Source of the DNA: Tachypleus tridentatus
Lineage: Eukaryota > Arthropoda > Merostomata > Xiphosura > Limulidae
NCBI RefSeq assembly: GCF_004210375.1
Contig: NC_134837.1
Coordinates: 162,481,310 to 162,545,309, forward strand
DNA: 64,000 bases
Direction: 5' to 3'
A model generated the notes under the pieces. The model made no database searches, was not told the DNA's origin, and saw nothing but the letters and a program-made list of their open reading frames with translations. Shown here in pieces: positions 14,001 to 23,567 of the stretch (position 1 is the first letter of the stretch; each line of letters begins with the position of its first letter). Both the position numbers and the translations under genes were made by a program.

Positions 14001-16388
14001 CTATACCAAGTTTTATTGACTAATGTGTGAACTAAAGTGTTGAAGATACAGACTACAACAATATATATATGTATTAACGCTACTAAAGGTCGTGTAGCTG
14101 TTCAACACTAATAGGATTTACCAGTTAATAAGTTGTACAATTAATGCATTTTTTCGTGTATTTTTAGGAATTTTGTTCAAAATGTTTCATGCAGTTGCTC
14201 TGCATACATTTAACGTCAGTGTGAACAGTATGTAAGAATTGATAAATTTGAGATAATTCTTGTTTCTGTTCCAGGTTACATACTGCATTACCCATTCCAA
14301 AGAGCTTAATAATTTTATTGTAGTACTTTTTTTAGTGAGTGTCATTCACAAATAAACAAGATGGTATATATGTTCGACAATTTGATATGAGTGGGAATTA
14401 TTTTATCCTTGAATGTATAAAACATAAATGATTATTTACATAGGTAATTTAAAATTTTGGGAGACCACATGTGGATTATGGACTGAATTGAAAGGGGTAA
14501 AAAGACGCCCAAAACTCAAAAGCCTGAGCTCTACAGAAAGTTGAGGTAGTCTTACTAAAGAAGACACCACAGTCAAAGAAAAAGCCAACAGTATTGGATG
14601 ATTGAGCTCTGAAACAGCTAGAACTTGCAATAATACTAAGACTTCACAAAGTGTTACTAACAGCTCCACTACTAAAGGATGTCATGGTGCAGCAGCTTTA
14701 GTTACATATGGGCCAACAAGACATCCCAGGTACATTTGATATTGCTGCAATACCCGTGCATTAGCTTTATACCTTGAGATGATTCTTAAAGCATGAAGAA
14801 TAGAACTGCTGTTTTAACTGTTACTTAACAGATCACTAGAAACAAAAATGCCCATTACGTACCTGTAATGGAAAGAACAGTTGTAGGTTTTATTGTATCC
14901 AATTCCAAAGCAAATGCTGCCATTTATGACAAGTTGCAGTTTCACTTCTTTCTTTGGTTTAACTAGTAGAGTCTGAATACCAGGTCTGATAGCTTGTTTA
15001 GTAAACTCTGGAATTAGCATAACATGCTATGACAATACATGAACTTGAAGTTAAGTTTCCTATTGACACTGGAACATCCGAAATCTTACTTTCATTACGG
15101 CCACCATTTTGTACTATTCATGTAAACTTTGTTTTAGTGAATGATGACAAGCTAAATGTTAGCGTAGAGTTAGATTTGACTTCGTTTTCGTACTGTCACT
15201 TACTGAATGTATATAGTTGTCACTAATCTTGGTACAAAAATTGGGTTTTTAGGAATGCAGCTACATCAGAATTTTTCAGCCAGTTTCACACGGAACAAGT
15301 CAGCTACAGTTTTGGAAATAAAGTCCAGGTTAAGCCTCATAATGGAGAATGAAATTCAGCCCACGAGCATTTTGAGATTATAAACATGGAAGTGGTGTTA
15401 TATGATGTACTACGTGTGTTGTCTAGCACCTTGTCGCAATCTGCTGTTGTGGGAAAACTAACAATTGGCAGACTTTTTTATGCTCAAAATAAGCTTTATT
15501 TTCTTGAACAGTTATCTGTATGTACAATGCTAGCATTATGTTAGTGTGGATCTGTAAGTGTACAAGTTTGACTGTTCAACTTTTGGGTAGTGCTGTGACA
15601 ATAACTCAGTGAATTGCTTATGTGTAACTGATTAAACATTTACTATGAGATTAGTGTTGTAGCACCAGAGATTATCTCGATGCTTAGATTGAGGAGATAT
15701 TATTAGAAGAATACTACATTTGGAGAGTGCTTTATCATTTTCATTAGGTATTGTGAAGAAGAAGAAAACTGGTCGGATTATGGGATCTCCACTTTAAATA
15801 ATACCATAGTTTGTCCTCTCCCTTAGACTGAATGAGGTAATCTGTATCATATGCTAGTCGTAACTGAATACTACATGAAATGGCTAAAACATATTTGGTA
15901 GTCAAAATGTTTGCACAGTCTGTCTCTCATGGGTTAACTGAACAATATATCACACATTTCTAGCACTTGGAGAAACTCACACTCAAGAATTTCAGTAGTG
16001 AATCGTGTAAAGTATGGTGAAGATGCACACTCTCTCATATCTATTGCTTGAATGTTTAACAGAACGAGTAATACATACTACTAATCAGGTGTTTATAAAG
16101 TCTATTAGTTCTGACCAAACTGACCGGGATAAGTAACTGCTGTATATCATGATGGGGTATTGTAGCAAAAGTCAAAAAGCTGCTTTACAGATAATCATAA
16201 TTTGTTGTGAATTATATTTCGATGTGGATGTGGGCAGTTTCAGGTCCAAATGCAAATGTGTCACAGTTTCCACAAAGATATCTGAAGTAGTTTAAGCCAA
16301 CATTAGCTGTGCACTAGTAATTGTGTAAGGATACCATGTTATAACAAGGTAGAAAAGAAGTAGAGCATAAAGACTGGTATGTCGTTAA
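14001..16388. other. unassigned region between transposon remnants
   Basis: No SINE, no clear domain and only short ORFs. It may hold the 5' LTR and leader of the neighbouring gypsy fossil. A short plus-strand frame near 15.06 kb reads FPIDTGTSEILL, which resembles an aspartic-protease motif but has no supporting context. Confidence 0.35.
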
Positions 16389-17185
16389 CGGAGATGCCAA
16401 CAATTACGATTTGAGCGTAATCATTACGATTTTGGCGTATACATTGCGACTATACGCTCGTACAGACAAATATTACGACTCGTTGCAACTCCCAAATTAT
16501 TATATATTATATAGGCCTATACAATAAAGGGATAAATTGTTCCCCCAGAGCTTGAAAGGGGTGAAAAGAAAATTTCTAGAGAGGTACAAATAAATTTTGA
16601 TAATAAATAAAAGACTACTTGCGATAATCATGTTTGTGCTTAAAATAATAAAAAATATTTGTATCTCCGACGTCTACCAATAGTTTGAGTGCGGTGCTTC
16701 TCCATAGTGGGTACGTTGGGAAATCCATAGTTAAGTCATCAGTGCCTATCAGCCAATCAGCGCTCGCATAGATGGGTATTTCTCGTTTTCTAAGCGGCAT
16801 AGAAACACCAATGCGATTGTTCACAAGATGGAAAAAGGGGCCTTGTTTCTGGCAAATCTGAAAGGACTAATACTGTGAATCAAAAATTTAGGAAAGAGTA
16901 TAGTGCAAAATATCTGGTCATTGCATCAAAAGTCAGTGACAGTCATGCGTTTTGTACGGTTTGTCACATCAATTTTTCTATGGCGCATGGCAGGATAAAC
17001 GATTGTTCCAGACATACAAAATCGGCATCTCACCAACAAAAGGCTGAGGCGAAGACAAAAACGATGCAGATAACGACATTTACGATTAAGAATTCAGAAT
17101 ATGAAATCATAAATGCAGAAGTGATGTTCACGCAATTCATCATTGTTCATAATTTACCCTAGCTGTAGCCGATCATGCCGATTTT
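16389..17185 (+). mobile_element. hAT-like DNA transposon, 5' fragment with BED-type zinc finger
   Basis: The left end at about 16389 starts CGGAGATGCCAAC and is followed by two similar subterminal repeats, ATTACGATTTGAGCGTA and ATTACGATTTTGGCGTA, the arrangement usual for hAT ends. From about 16875 a frame encodes the N-terminus of a transposase: QKFRKEYSAKYL, then a zinc finger with FCTVC and CSRHTKSASH (Cx2C...Hx5H), then NSEYEIINAEVMFTQFIIVHNLP. After HNLP a one-base shift is needed to read on into AVADHADF, so the frame is broken near 17160. The rest of the transposase, with its catalytic and dimerisation regions, is missing. The element stops where Tigger sequence begins. The zinc finger is visible. 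The hAT assignment rests on remembered similarity of this N-terminal pattern. Confidence 0.55.
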
Positions 17186-17188
17186 TTA

Positions 17189-18430
17189 AATTTTTCTATT
17201 TAAAAAAAAGCCTTCAAAGTTTCTATCTGCTACTGAGTCTGGCCACAATTTCTTCCAGGCTGAGTTCATGGTCCTCAAAGACACTTCCCTCCAGGCTTTA
17301 TCTATGATCCTCAAGCAATGGAGGATATTAAAATTTATTTTTCCAGAACTCTGAGGGTTAACTGTGTCAGAAGTCACTTCAAAGCACCTTTGAAACAGTG
17401 CTTTGGTGTAGAGTTTCTTAAAGTTCGATATGACCTGCTGGTCCATAGGCTGAATGAGAGGAGTCGTGTTAGGGGGCAAGAGCTTCACCGTAATGAAACT
17501 GTACTTCTCCACCAAGCCTGGTAGGTGAGCAGGTGCATTGTCCATCACAAGAAGGGCCTTGAGTAGCAACTAATTTTCCATGTGGTAATTCTTTACACTT
17601 GGGGCAAACACTTCATGGACCCACTCCATAAAAAACTGCCTGGTTACCTATGCTTTACTATTAGCCCTCCATATGACATTTAGTTTACTTTTCAGGACAT
17701 TATTTTTCTTAAAAACCCTCGGGTTTTCAGAATGGTACACAAGCAAAGGCTTAAGTTTTAAGTCCCCACTTGCATCACTACATAACAATAGAGTTAGCCT
17801 GTCCTTCATTGGCTTGTGTCCTAGCAGTGACTTCTCCTCCTTAGTGATGTAGGTTCTCTTTGGCATTTTCTTCCAAAAGAGGTCTGTCTCATCACAGTTG
17901 AACACTTGTTGGGGAATAAAACCATCAGCTTCTACATAGTCCTGAAATTCTCTAACAAATTTGTCAACAGCGTCTTTGTTAGAACTGGTACCCTCCCCAT
18001 GTCTCACCACACTATGTATGCCACTTCTCTTCCTAAATTTTTCAAACCATCCCCTACTAGCCTTAAAGGCATCATTTGTAACAGCACTCGTTCCAGGGGT
18101 GTTTTTCGAAAGGTCAGCATACCACAAATAATGGTCTCAGAAATGCTATCACCAGCTATCTGTTTTTCGTTTACCCAAATCAACAACAGTTTTTCTACCT
18201 CTTCCATTGTTTGTGATCTTTGTTTCGTAAGCACTGTCACTCCTTTTGCAACATCAGCTCCTTTGATGACCTCTTTATTTTTCATATGGTGCAGACTGTA
18301 GATTTCGCCATATCAAACTGTGTAGCAAGATCAGACACGCGAACACCACTCTCATACTTCGCTATGAAATCTTTCTTCGCCTCTATTGTGACTCTAAGAA
18401 CTTTTCTTTTTGGTTTGCTGCTTTTATTAT
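17189..18430 (-). pseudogene. Tigger/jerky-type transposase pseudogene
   Basis: This was a DDE-type transposase that cut and joined its own element at TA sites. In order on the minus strand are a psq-type helix-turn-helix (RVSDLATQFDMAKSTVCTI, near 18.30-18.40 kb) and a CENP-B-type second DNA-binding region with KASRGWFEKFRKRSGI. The catalytic core has Asp residues in FNCDETDLFWKKMPKR, VMDNAPAH and IQPMDQQVISNF. It is broken. There is a one-base frameshift near 18284, and a deletion of about 17 bases near 18120 that also shifts frame. In-frame TAG stops lie at 17648-17650 (a former Trp after NSKA) and 17570-17572, and the C-terminus is lost after FEGF. The initiator Met is not visible. Sequence identity to remembered Tigger proteins is high, so decay is moderate. 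It is surely non-functional as it stands. Confidence 0.88.
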
Positions 18431-18715
18431 CCTTCTATGACCCCTTGGTGGCTTATTTAATCAGAATATTTAGAAAAAAAGAAAAACGAGAACGTTCACA
18501 GCAGATTTTAGTGGGGTTGTGGACTGAGCGACAGGTGCGGGTAAAATGTTTTGGGCAAGCTTGGCGTGGGCCGAGAATGGTCGAAGGGTCGTTCGGGTTA
18601 TTTCGGGGGTTCGGGCCACGATAGCTTGGTTCGGGAACCAAGTTTATGTTCGACAACCGAGACATTTTTTTTCTCAAACAATATGTTCGAAAACCGAATT
18701 GTTCAAGAAGGGAGT

Positions 18716-18739
18716 CGTTCGAGAACAGAGGTACCACTG
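18716..18739 (-). repeat. terminal inverted repeat of the Tigger element (5' end)
   Basis: The plus strand reads GAGAACAGAGGTACCACTG then TA. This is the outer end of a Tigger-type TIR and fixes the element boundary. Its partner is absent on the left. Confidence 0.8.
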
Positions 18740-18741
18740 TA

Positions 18742-19160
18742 TTTTTCTCTACAAGTTTGTTTTCTCGCCATCACGAACTAACTTGATCATTTCACGAATG
18801 CAGTAAAGGTGGCAGTCCGTTGTCCATAAGGTGAAATAAGCACTTCATTGTTTTGTGTTGTGTCAAATAAGGATTGTTTTCATTGTGTATCACACTTTTG
18901 TTTATTTCATAATACAGACTCTTATAAGTTATCCAACAAGATTCCAGTGCACGAAAACTTGAGTGATATCTCTATAGTGTTACAGAATTTCCATAAACAA
19001 GGGTTAGTGCATGGAGCTGGTGAAAATCTGGCCAGAACTCCAAGTTATTTGATACCTCTCTAATATTATAGAGAGTATATAAATAGATGTCAGTACATGA
19101 ATATTTAGGAAGCTTAGTGCACATTTGGAGACTGCGACAGCGAAGACAAATACAGAGTTT
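18742..19160. other. no gene recognised
   Basis: Flank between the Tigger end and the first SINE. I tested whether the hAT transposase resumes here, as expected for a simple nested insertion. No convincing continuation was seen. Confidence 0.4.
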
Positions 19161-19172
19161 CACAAATGAATA

Positions 19173-19451
19173 GCCCAAGCGTGGCCAGGTGGTTGTGGTG
19201 CTCGACTGGTAATCTGAGGATCGCGGGTCCGAATCCCGGGCACACCAAACATGCTTGCCATTTCAGCCGTGGTAGTGTTTTAATGTGACGGTCAATCCAC
19301 AATTCGTTGGTAAAAGAGTAGCCCAAGAGTTAATGGTGAGTGGTGTTGATTAGCTGCCTTCTCTGTAATGAGTCTAGTCTCACACTGCTAAATTAGGGAC
19401 GGCTAGCGCAGTTAGCCCTCGTGCCGCGTTTTACGAAATTCAATAAACAAA
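19173..19451 (+). mobile_element. SINE family A, full-length copy with 12-bp TSD
   Basis: This family has a tRNA-like head with box A (GGCCAGGTGGTT), a loop reading CTCGTAA in better copies (anticodon CGT, threonine-like) and box B (GGGTTCGAATCCC) ending in CACACCA. A conserved core follows (GCCGTGGGGGCGTTATAA ... GATGACTAGCTGCC) and then a tail (GATAGCCCTCGTGTAGCTTTG, CAAACAAA). Here the loop reads CTGGTAA. The 12-bp target duplication CACAAATGAATA lies at 19161-19172 and 19452-19463, so the insertion is intact. Confidence 0.95.
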
Positions 19452-19688
19452 CACAAATGAATAACAACAGGATGTGTATTTACACTCAAACATAAAACTT
19501 GTGCTTATACGTCGAATAAATTTATTTTGATTGAATAACAAAATTGGTACTATTTCCTTTAAATTTATAATAAGATTTTCATTAAACTTAAAAATTGTAT
19601 AACTAACTAAATCTAACAGTACATAATTTTGCGAAAGAGGCTTAATGCAAATCAAATGTGTTAAAGAAAGGAGCCGTAGATCATGAAA

Positions 19689-19968
19689 CAGCCCGGCATG
19701 ACTAAAAGGTTAAGGCATTCGACTCGTAATCCGAGGGTACTGGGTTCGAATCCCCGTCACACCAAACTTGCTCGCACTTAAAGCCGTGGGGGCATTATAA
19801 TGTGACGAATAATCCTACTTCGTTATTGAAAGAGTAGCCCAAGAGCTTGTGGTGGGTGGTGATGACTAGCTGCCTTCCCTCTTGTCTTACATTGTTAAAT
19901 TAGGAATGGCTAACGCAGATAGCTCTCGTGTAGCTTTGCGTGAAATTCAAAACAAACCAAATCAAACA
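19689..19968 (+). mobile_element. SINE family A, full-length copy with 11-bp TSD
   Basis: Head, core and tail are complete, and box B is GGGTTCGAATCCCCG. The target duplication AGATCATGAAA is at 19678-19688 and 19969-19979. The right duplication overlaps the target of the next SINE by three bases. Confidence 0.95.
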
Positions 19969-19987
19969 AGATCATGAAATATAAATA

Positions 19988-20111
19988 GCGTGTGTGTGTT
20001 TTTTTACAGCAAAGCCGTATTAGGCTATCTGCTGAGTCAACCAAAGGGAATTGAACCCCTGATATGAGCGTTGTAAATTCGTAGACTTACCGCTGTACCA
20101 ACGGAAGACCA
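19988..20111 (-). mobile_element. SINE family C copy with 11-bp TSD
   Basis: Family C on its own strand has a head with AGCGGTAAGTCTACGAATTT, box B GGGGTTCAATTCCC, GCAGATAGCC, then TGGCTTTGCTATAAGAAAA-like sequence and a CA-rich tail. The target duplication AAATATAAATA is at 19977-19987 and 20112-20122. Confidence 0.92.
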
Positions 20112-20269
20112 AAATATAAATATAAAAAAAAAGTTTTCAGATAACACAATTGGCAAGACTGAGGCTTCAGAAGCACAGTAATAATAATGTAAATTAATTT
20201 ATTAAAATAATTCCATCAGTTTTCATTAACTTAGAGTTTTTTTGTAGTGAAGCACAAACCTACACAACA

Positions 20270-20358
20270 AGGTATCTGTTTTTTGTTCACAATGATATTG
20301 AAACCCGCTGTCTAGAGCTGTAAGTCAGCAGACCTACCGCTGTACCACTGGGAGCCCT
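20270..20358 (-). mobile_element. SINE family B, diverged and internally shortened copy
   Basis: Head and box B remain (ATTGAAACCCGCTGTCTAG and CAGACCTACCGCTGTACCACTG on the plus strand). The tail part is replaced or badly decayed. Confidence 0.7.
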
Positions 20359-20478
20359 TAACTTACAGAATAACTTATATATATGTTATTTATGTTTTTA
20401 TAGTTGACGAATTTTATATTATCTTCAATAACCAAATCATTATTATTATTATTTTACCTCTTGAAAACGCCTACCATT

Positions 20479-20597
20479 TGTGCGTGTGTTTTTTTTATAA
20501 CAAAGCCACATTGGGCTATCTGCTGAGCCTACCGAGGGAAATCGAACCCCTGATTTTAGCGTTGTAAATCCGTAGACTTAGCGCTGTACTATCTACT
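20479..20597 (-). mobile_element. SINE family C copy
   Basis: It runs from a GTGTGT tail through CAAAGCCACATTGGGCTATC, TCGAACCCCTGATTTTAGCG and GTAGACTTAGCGCTGTAC. No clear target duplication was found. Confidence 0.88.
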
Positions 20598-20904
20598 TTT
20601 GTGTAGACGAAATTCCCCAGTGTTTATATTTCCATACAAGCTACTTACAATTTCATTTCATAGTATTCCAGAATAATTAATGTTGAATAAATTTCAATTA
20701 CTCTGGTAATGCTATTAAAAGTATCATCTTATCCTGATCACGTTTTTGTAAATATTTTCAAAATAGATAAGATTAAATTAGATATTTACCAGATCTCTTT
20801 AACAGCATGCTACTAGTGTCTAAAGGTCTCATGCAAAACATTGATATCCACGAAGATTATCCGAAGATGGCAAGTTGCCAAGTCAGTGTAGTCCGCCTCC
20901 ACAG

Positions 20905-21034
20905 AGCGACAAAAAGAAATGCGTTTTCCATAAAGGGAATGAATGTACTATGCTGACGTGCTTCACCGATCAGAAACTGACACAGACTTTTAACTTTAAA
21001 TCGAAGATCTGCCGTCTGTTTCATCAGTTGAAAG
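20905..21034 (+). CDS. possible isolated Cys-rich exon
   Basis: A 130-bp open stretch lies between a plausible acceptor (GTCCGCCTCCACAG, ending 20904) and a strong donor (AAAG|GTAAGC at 21031-21040). It encodes SDKKKCVFHKGNECTMLTC and, later, KSKICRLFHQLK, with four Cys. Third codon positions are often G or C, unlike the AT-rich flanks, which favours coding. No domain is recognised, no partner exon was found, and the exon would end in phase 1. It could be part of a secreted Cys-rich protein or simply chance. Confidence is low. Confidence 0.28.
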
Positions 21035-21517
21035 GTAAGCACATCGTGTTTATATGACATAATACATTTAAATATTTTGATTTTATCGTTTAAGTACACT
21101 TTGTAGCGAATGAGTTGAAGGTTATTGCAGTACGGTTCAGTTATACACAATAACACACAAATAATGTACAGTATGCGTATAGTGTATTTGTAGTGGATAG
21201 TAAACATTCCTCTCTCACTCTTTCTCTTATCAAATAAGTTTATTTATATAGATACATTAACAACTATGATTAACAATGAAAGACACATTTGAGATAAATT
21301 AAACATTGCTTATAAAGATCACTGAAAATGACGTTTGCAAAAGACACAGCACGCTTCCATAAATTAGCTATGGTGACGAATTTCATAATTTCCTTTCTGT
21401 AATTTACACTTATTTTGATTATATGTTAACAGTAATTCCCACTACAGTGTGACTACAAGATGTAGCTTATTTAGCGTTTAAAAGGTTCATTGACACCTTT
21501 ATGCATGGAAGGTCATA

Positions 21518-21738
21518 GTTTGTTGGGTTTTTTTAATTTCGCGCAAAGCTACACGAGGGTTATCTGCGCTGGCCGTCCCTAATTTAGCAGTGAAAGACTA
21601 GAGGGGAGGCAGCTAGTCATCACCACCCACCGTTAATTCTTTAGCTACACTTTTACCAACGAATAGTGGGATTGACCGTAATATTATAATGCTCTCACGG
21701 CTGAAAGGGCGACCATGTTTGGTACGACGGGGATTCGA
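21518..21738 (-). mobile_element. SINE family A, 5'-truncated copy with 13-bp TSD
   Basis: The copy runs from a T-rich tail to box B and then stops, so it lacks the first part of the tRNA head. The target duplication ATGGAAGGTCATA is at 21505-21517 and 21739-21751. It was therefore short when it inserted, as expected from incomplete reverse transcription. Confidence 0.93.
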
Positions 21739-21795
21739 ATGGAAGGTCATAAAATGTAGTAATTGAAATTCCTGCAGAAGCATAATGAATATGAT

Positions 21796-21914
21796 CCCCA
21801 CTGAAACAGCTGTAAGTCTATGGATTTACAACGCTAAAATCAGAGGTTCGATTCCCCTCAGTGGACTCAGCAGATAGCCCGATGTGGCTTTGCTATAAGA
21901 AAACACACACACAC
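21796..21914 (+). mobile_element. SINE family C copy
   Basis: CTGTAAGTCTATGGATTTAC, box B GAGGTTCGATTCCCCTC, GCAGATAGCCCGATGTGGC and an (AC)n tail. An imperfect flanking pair is AATGAATAT at 21784 and AATGGATAT at 21915. Confidence 0.9.
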
Positions 21915-21923
21915 AATGGATAT

Positions 21924-23006
21924 ACATAGAAGTGTCGAACAGCGAATAAAATCAACTAGATGATGAAAAATCATCACAGAAAACAAAACAAATATTTATT
22001 TAAATTGTATTTTCTGTGTAAGATTTTTGCTTTAGATAAAATATTATCCTCATTTTCAAACTCTCAGTTTATCAAGTTACGGTTGTGCGCACTCAATTGG
22101 CCTCTATACTCTCACGATGTCATTCTTCCATATTTACTGTATTCTTGGAATTGTTGTTTTGCTGGGAAATGAGTTATCGCCCGATTAATCGTGTTTCTAA
22201 GGTCAGAGCATGATGGATCAGAATCTGGGTACGTGTATTTGTCAGTAGTCAGAATGCCATCACATGCTGCCCCACACTGGTACCGAACCCCTGCCATGCT
22301 TTACTCTAAACATATGGTATACATTGGCTATGATAACGTTTCCTCCTTATCGTCAAACGGACTATCGGCTGTTGACGAACGATTAAGACTTGGATTCATC
22401 AGTAAAACACGCGTCTCCAGCTTTGTTACTTTCACTGCTTTCTGTTCGACACCAATTCAACTTTTTGGTTACCTCTTCTTAGCATCGGTTTTTTCGAGCA
22501 CCTACACTCCCGTTCCTAAAGTGTTTCTGTTCTCGAGACATTATTCACACCCGTACATACACCAAAGTCGTTGACAAGATCTTTACTGGATTATCATTTG
22601 TCTCGTAAAGAACCTACCCTGAGGTTCCTGATGTCACTACTGAATAATTTCAGTTTTCTACTTTCACCATTTCTGTCATTAACAGTGACAGTTTCGTTGT
22701 TCTCTTCAGAAAGCTGCACACAGTTATTTGCATGAAGTTTCTCTGATAAGCCAAAACCGAGATTTCAGACCTGATAACCACGAGCAGAATTACACTGATA
22801 CTACTAGACACATTATGTCTGTACTATTATTATAAGTTTTACACTTATATGACACTTTGTGAATGGACATGTGACAACCAACGAGAGTGTAAGCTATCAG
22901 CATGTGTTCTTTAAACTCTCTTCCTTAAAACGTAGTTGACACCTACGGTTTTTATCTAACTGAGGCTCTTGTCGAAAATAAAAGTCAAGTGTAGAGTGGA
23001 AAAGTG
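21924..23006. other. no gene recognised
   Basis: A 127-codon plus-strand frame (22191-22574) is open but has no ATG-led domain structure or splice support. It overlaps an equally plain minus-strand frame. Confidence 0.4.
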
Positions 23007-23017
23007 CCAAATCAGTA

Positions 23018-23298
23018 TTGTTTGTTTGTTTGTTTTTGAATTTCGCGCAAATCTACTCGAGGGTTATCTGTGCTCGCGGTCTCTAATTTAACAATGTAAG
23101 ACTAGAGGGAAGCCAACTAGTCATCACCACCCACCGCCAACTCTTGGGCTACTGTTTTACCAACGAATAGTGGGATTGACCGTCATATTATAACGCCCCC
23201 ACGGAAAGGGCGGGCATGTTTGGTGCGACCGGGATTCGATCCCGCGACCCTCGGATTACGAGTCTAACCCCTTATCACGCTTGGCTATGGCGGGCCTA
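23018..23298 (-). mobile_element. SINE family A, full-length copy with 11-bp TSD
   Basis: The tail begins (GTTT)n and the head ends GCCATAGCCAAG on the element strand. The target duplication CCAAATCAGTA is at 23007-23017 and 23299-23309. Confidence 0.95.
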
Positions 23299-23333
23299 CC
23301 AAATCAGTAAAGTTTTAAAACTATACCATTTTA

Positions 23334-23567
23334 TTGACAATCTAACGAACACCATACATTTGTTAATTTAACAAACAACATAAATTTGACAATCTAACTA
23401 AAGCTATAGAGTTGACAATCTAAATAAAGTTATAAATTTGCCATGCTACGTAACGCTGTATATTTAGAAAATTAACTAAATCTACATATTTTACAACTTA
23501 TCCAATGCTATATACTTGTCAATGTAACTAATGCTATATATTTGATAATCTAACAAACATTATATGT
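23334..23567. repeat. degenerate 26-bp tandem array, about 9 copies
   Basis: The unit is close to TTGACAATCTAACTAAAGCT plus ATATAT. Successive copies begin TTGACAATCTAACG, TGTTAATTTAAC, TTGACAATCTAAC, TTGACAATCTAAA, TTGCCATGCTACG and so on, and the 234 bp fit nine units of 26. Copies differ at many sites, so the array is old. Confidence 0.75.

Larger units (their letters stand above)
17186..18739 (-). mobile_element. pogo/Tigger-type DNA transposon, truncated at its 3' end
   Basis: A Tc1/mariner-superfamily element of the Tigger branch, reading leftward. Its 5' end is intact at 18739: the minus strand starts CAGTGGTACCTCTGTTCTCG, followed by TA at 18740-18741, the known target of this superfamily. 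The long 5' leader is rich in CGAAC repeats (18440-18715). The transposase follows. The 3' end is gone: homology stops just after FEGF near 17200, with no matching inverted repeat on the left. The cut lies directly against the hAT fragment. Confidence 0.85.

Noticed and set aside
15029-15226. Frame with a protease-like DTGTS motif
   Set aside because: Isolated on the strand opposite to the nearby gypsy fossil, whose own protease lies near 12.7 kb. Probably coincidence.
22112-22574. Overlapping open frames on both strands (127 codons + and 61 codons -)
   Set aside because: No known domain, no matching donor and acceptor sites, and the two strands are equally open, which fits chance.
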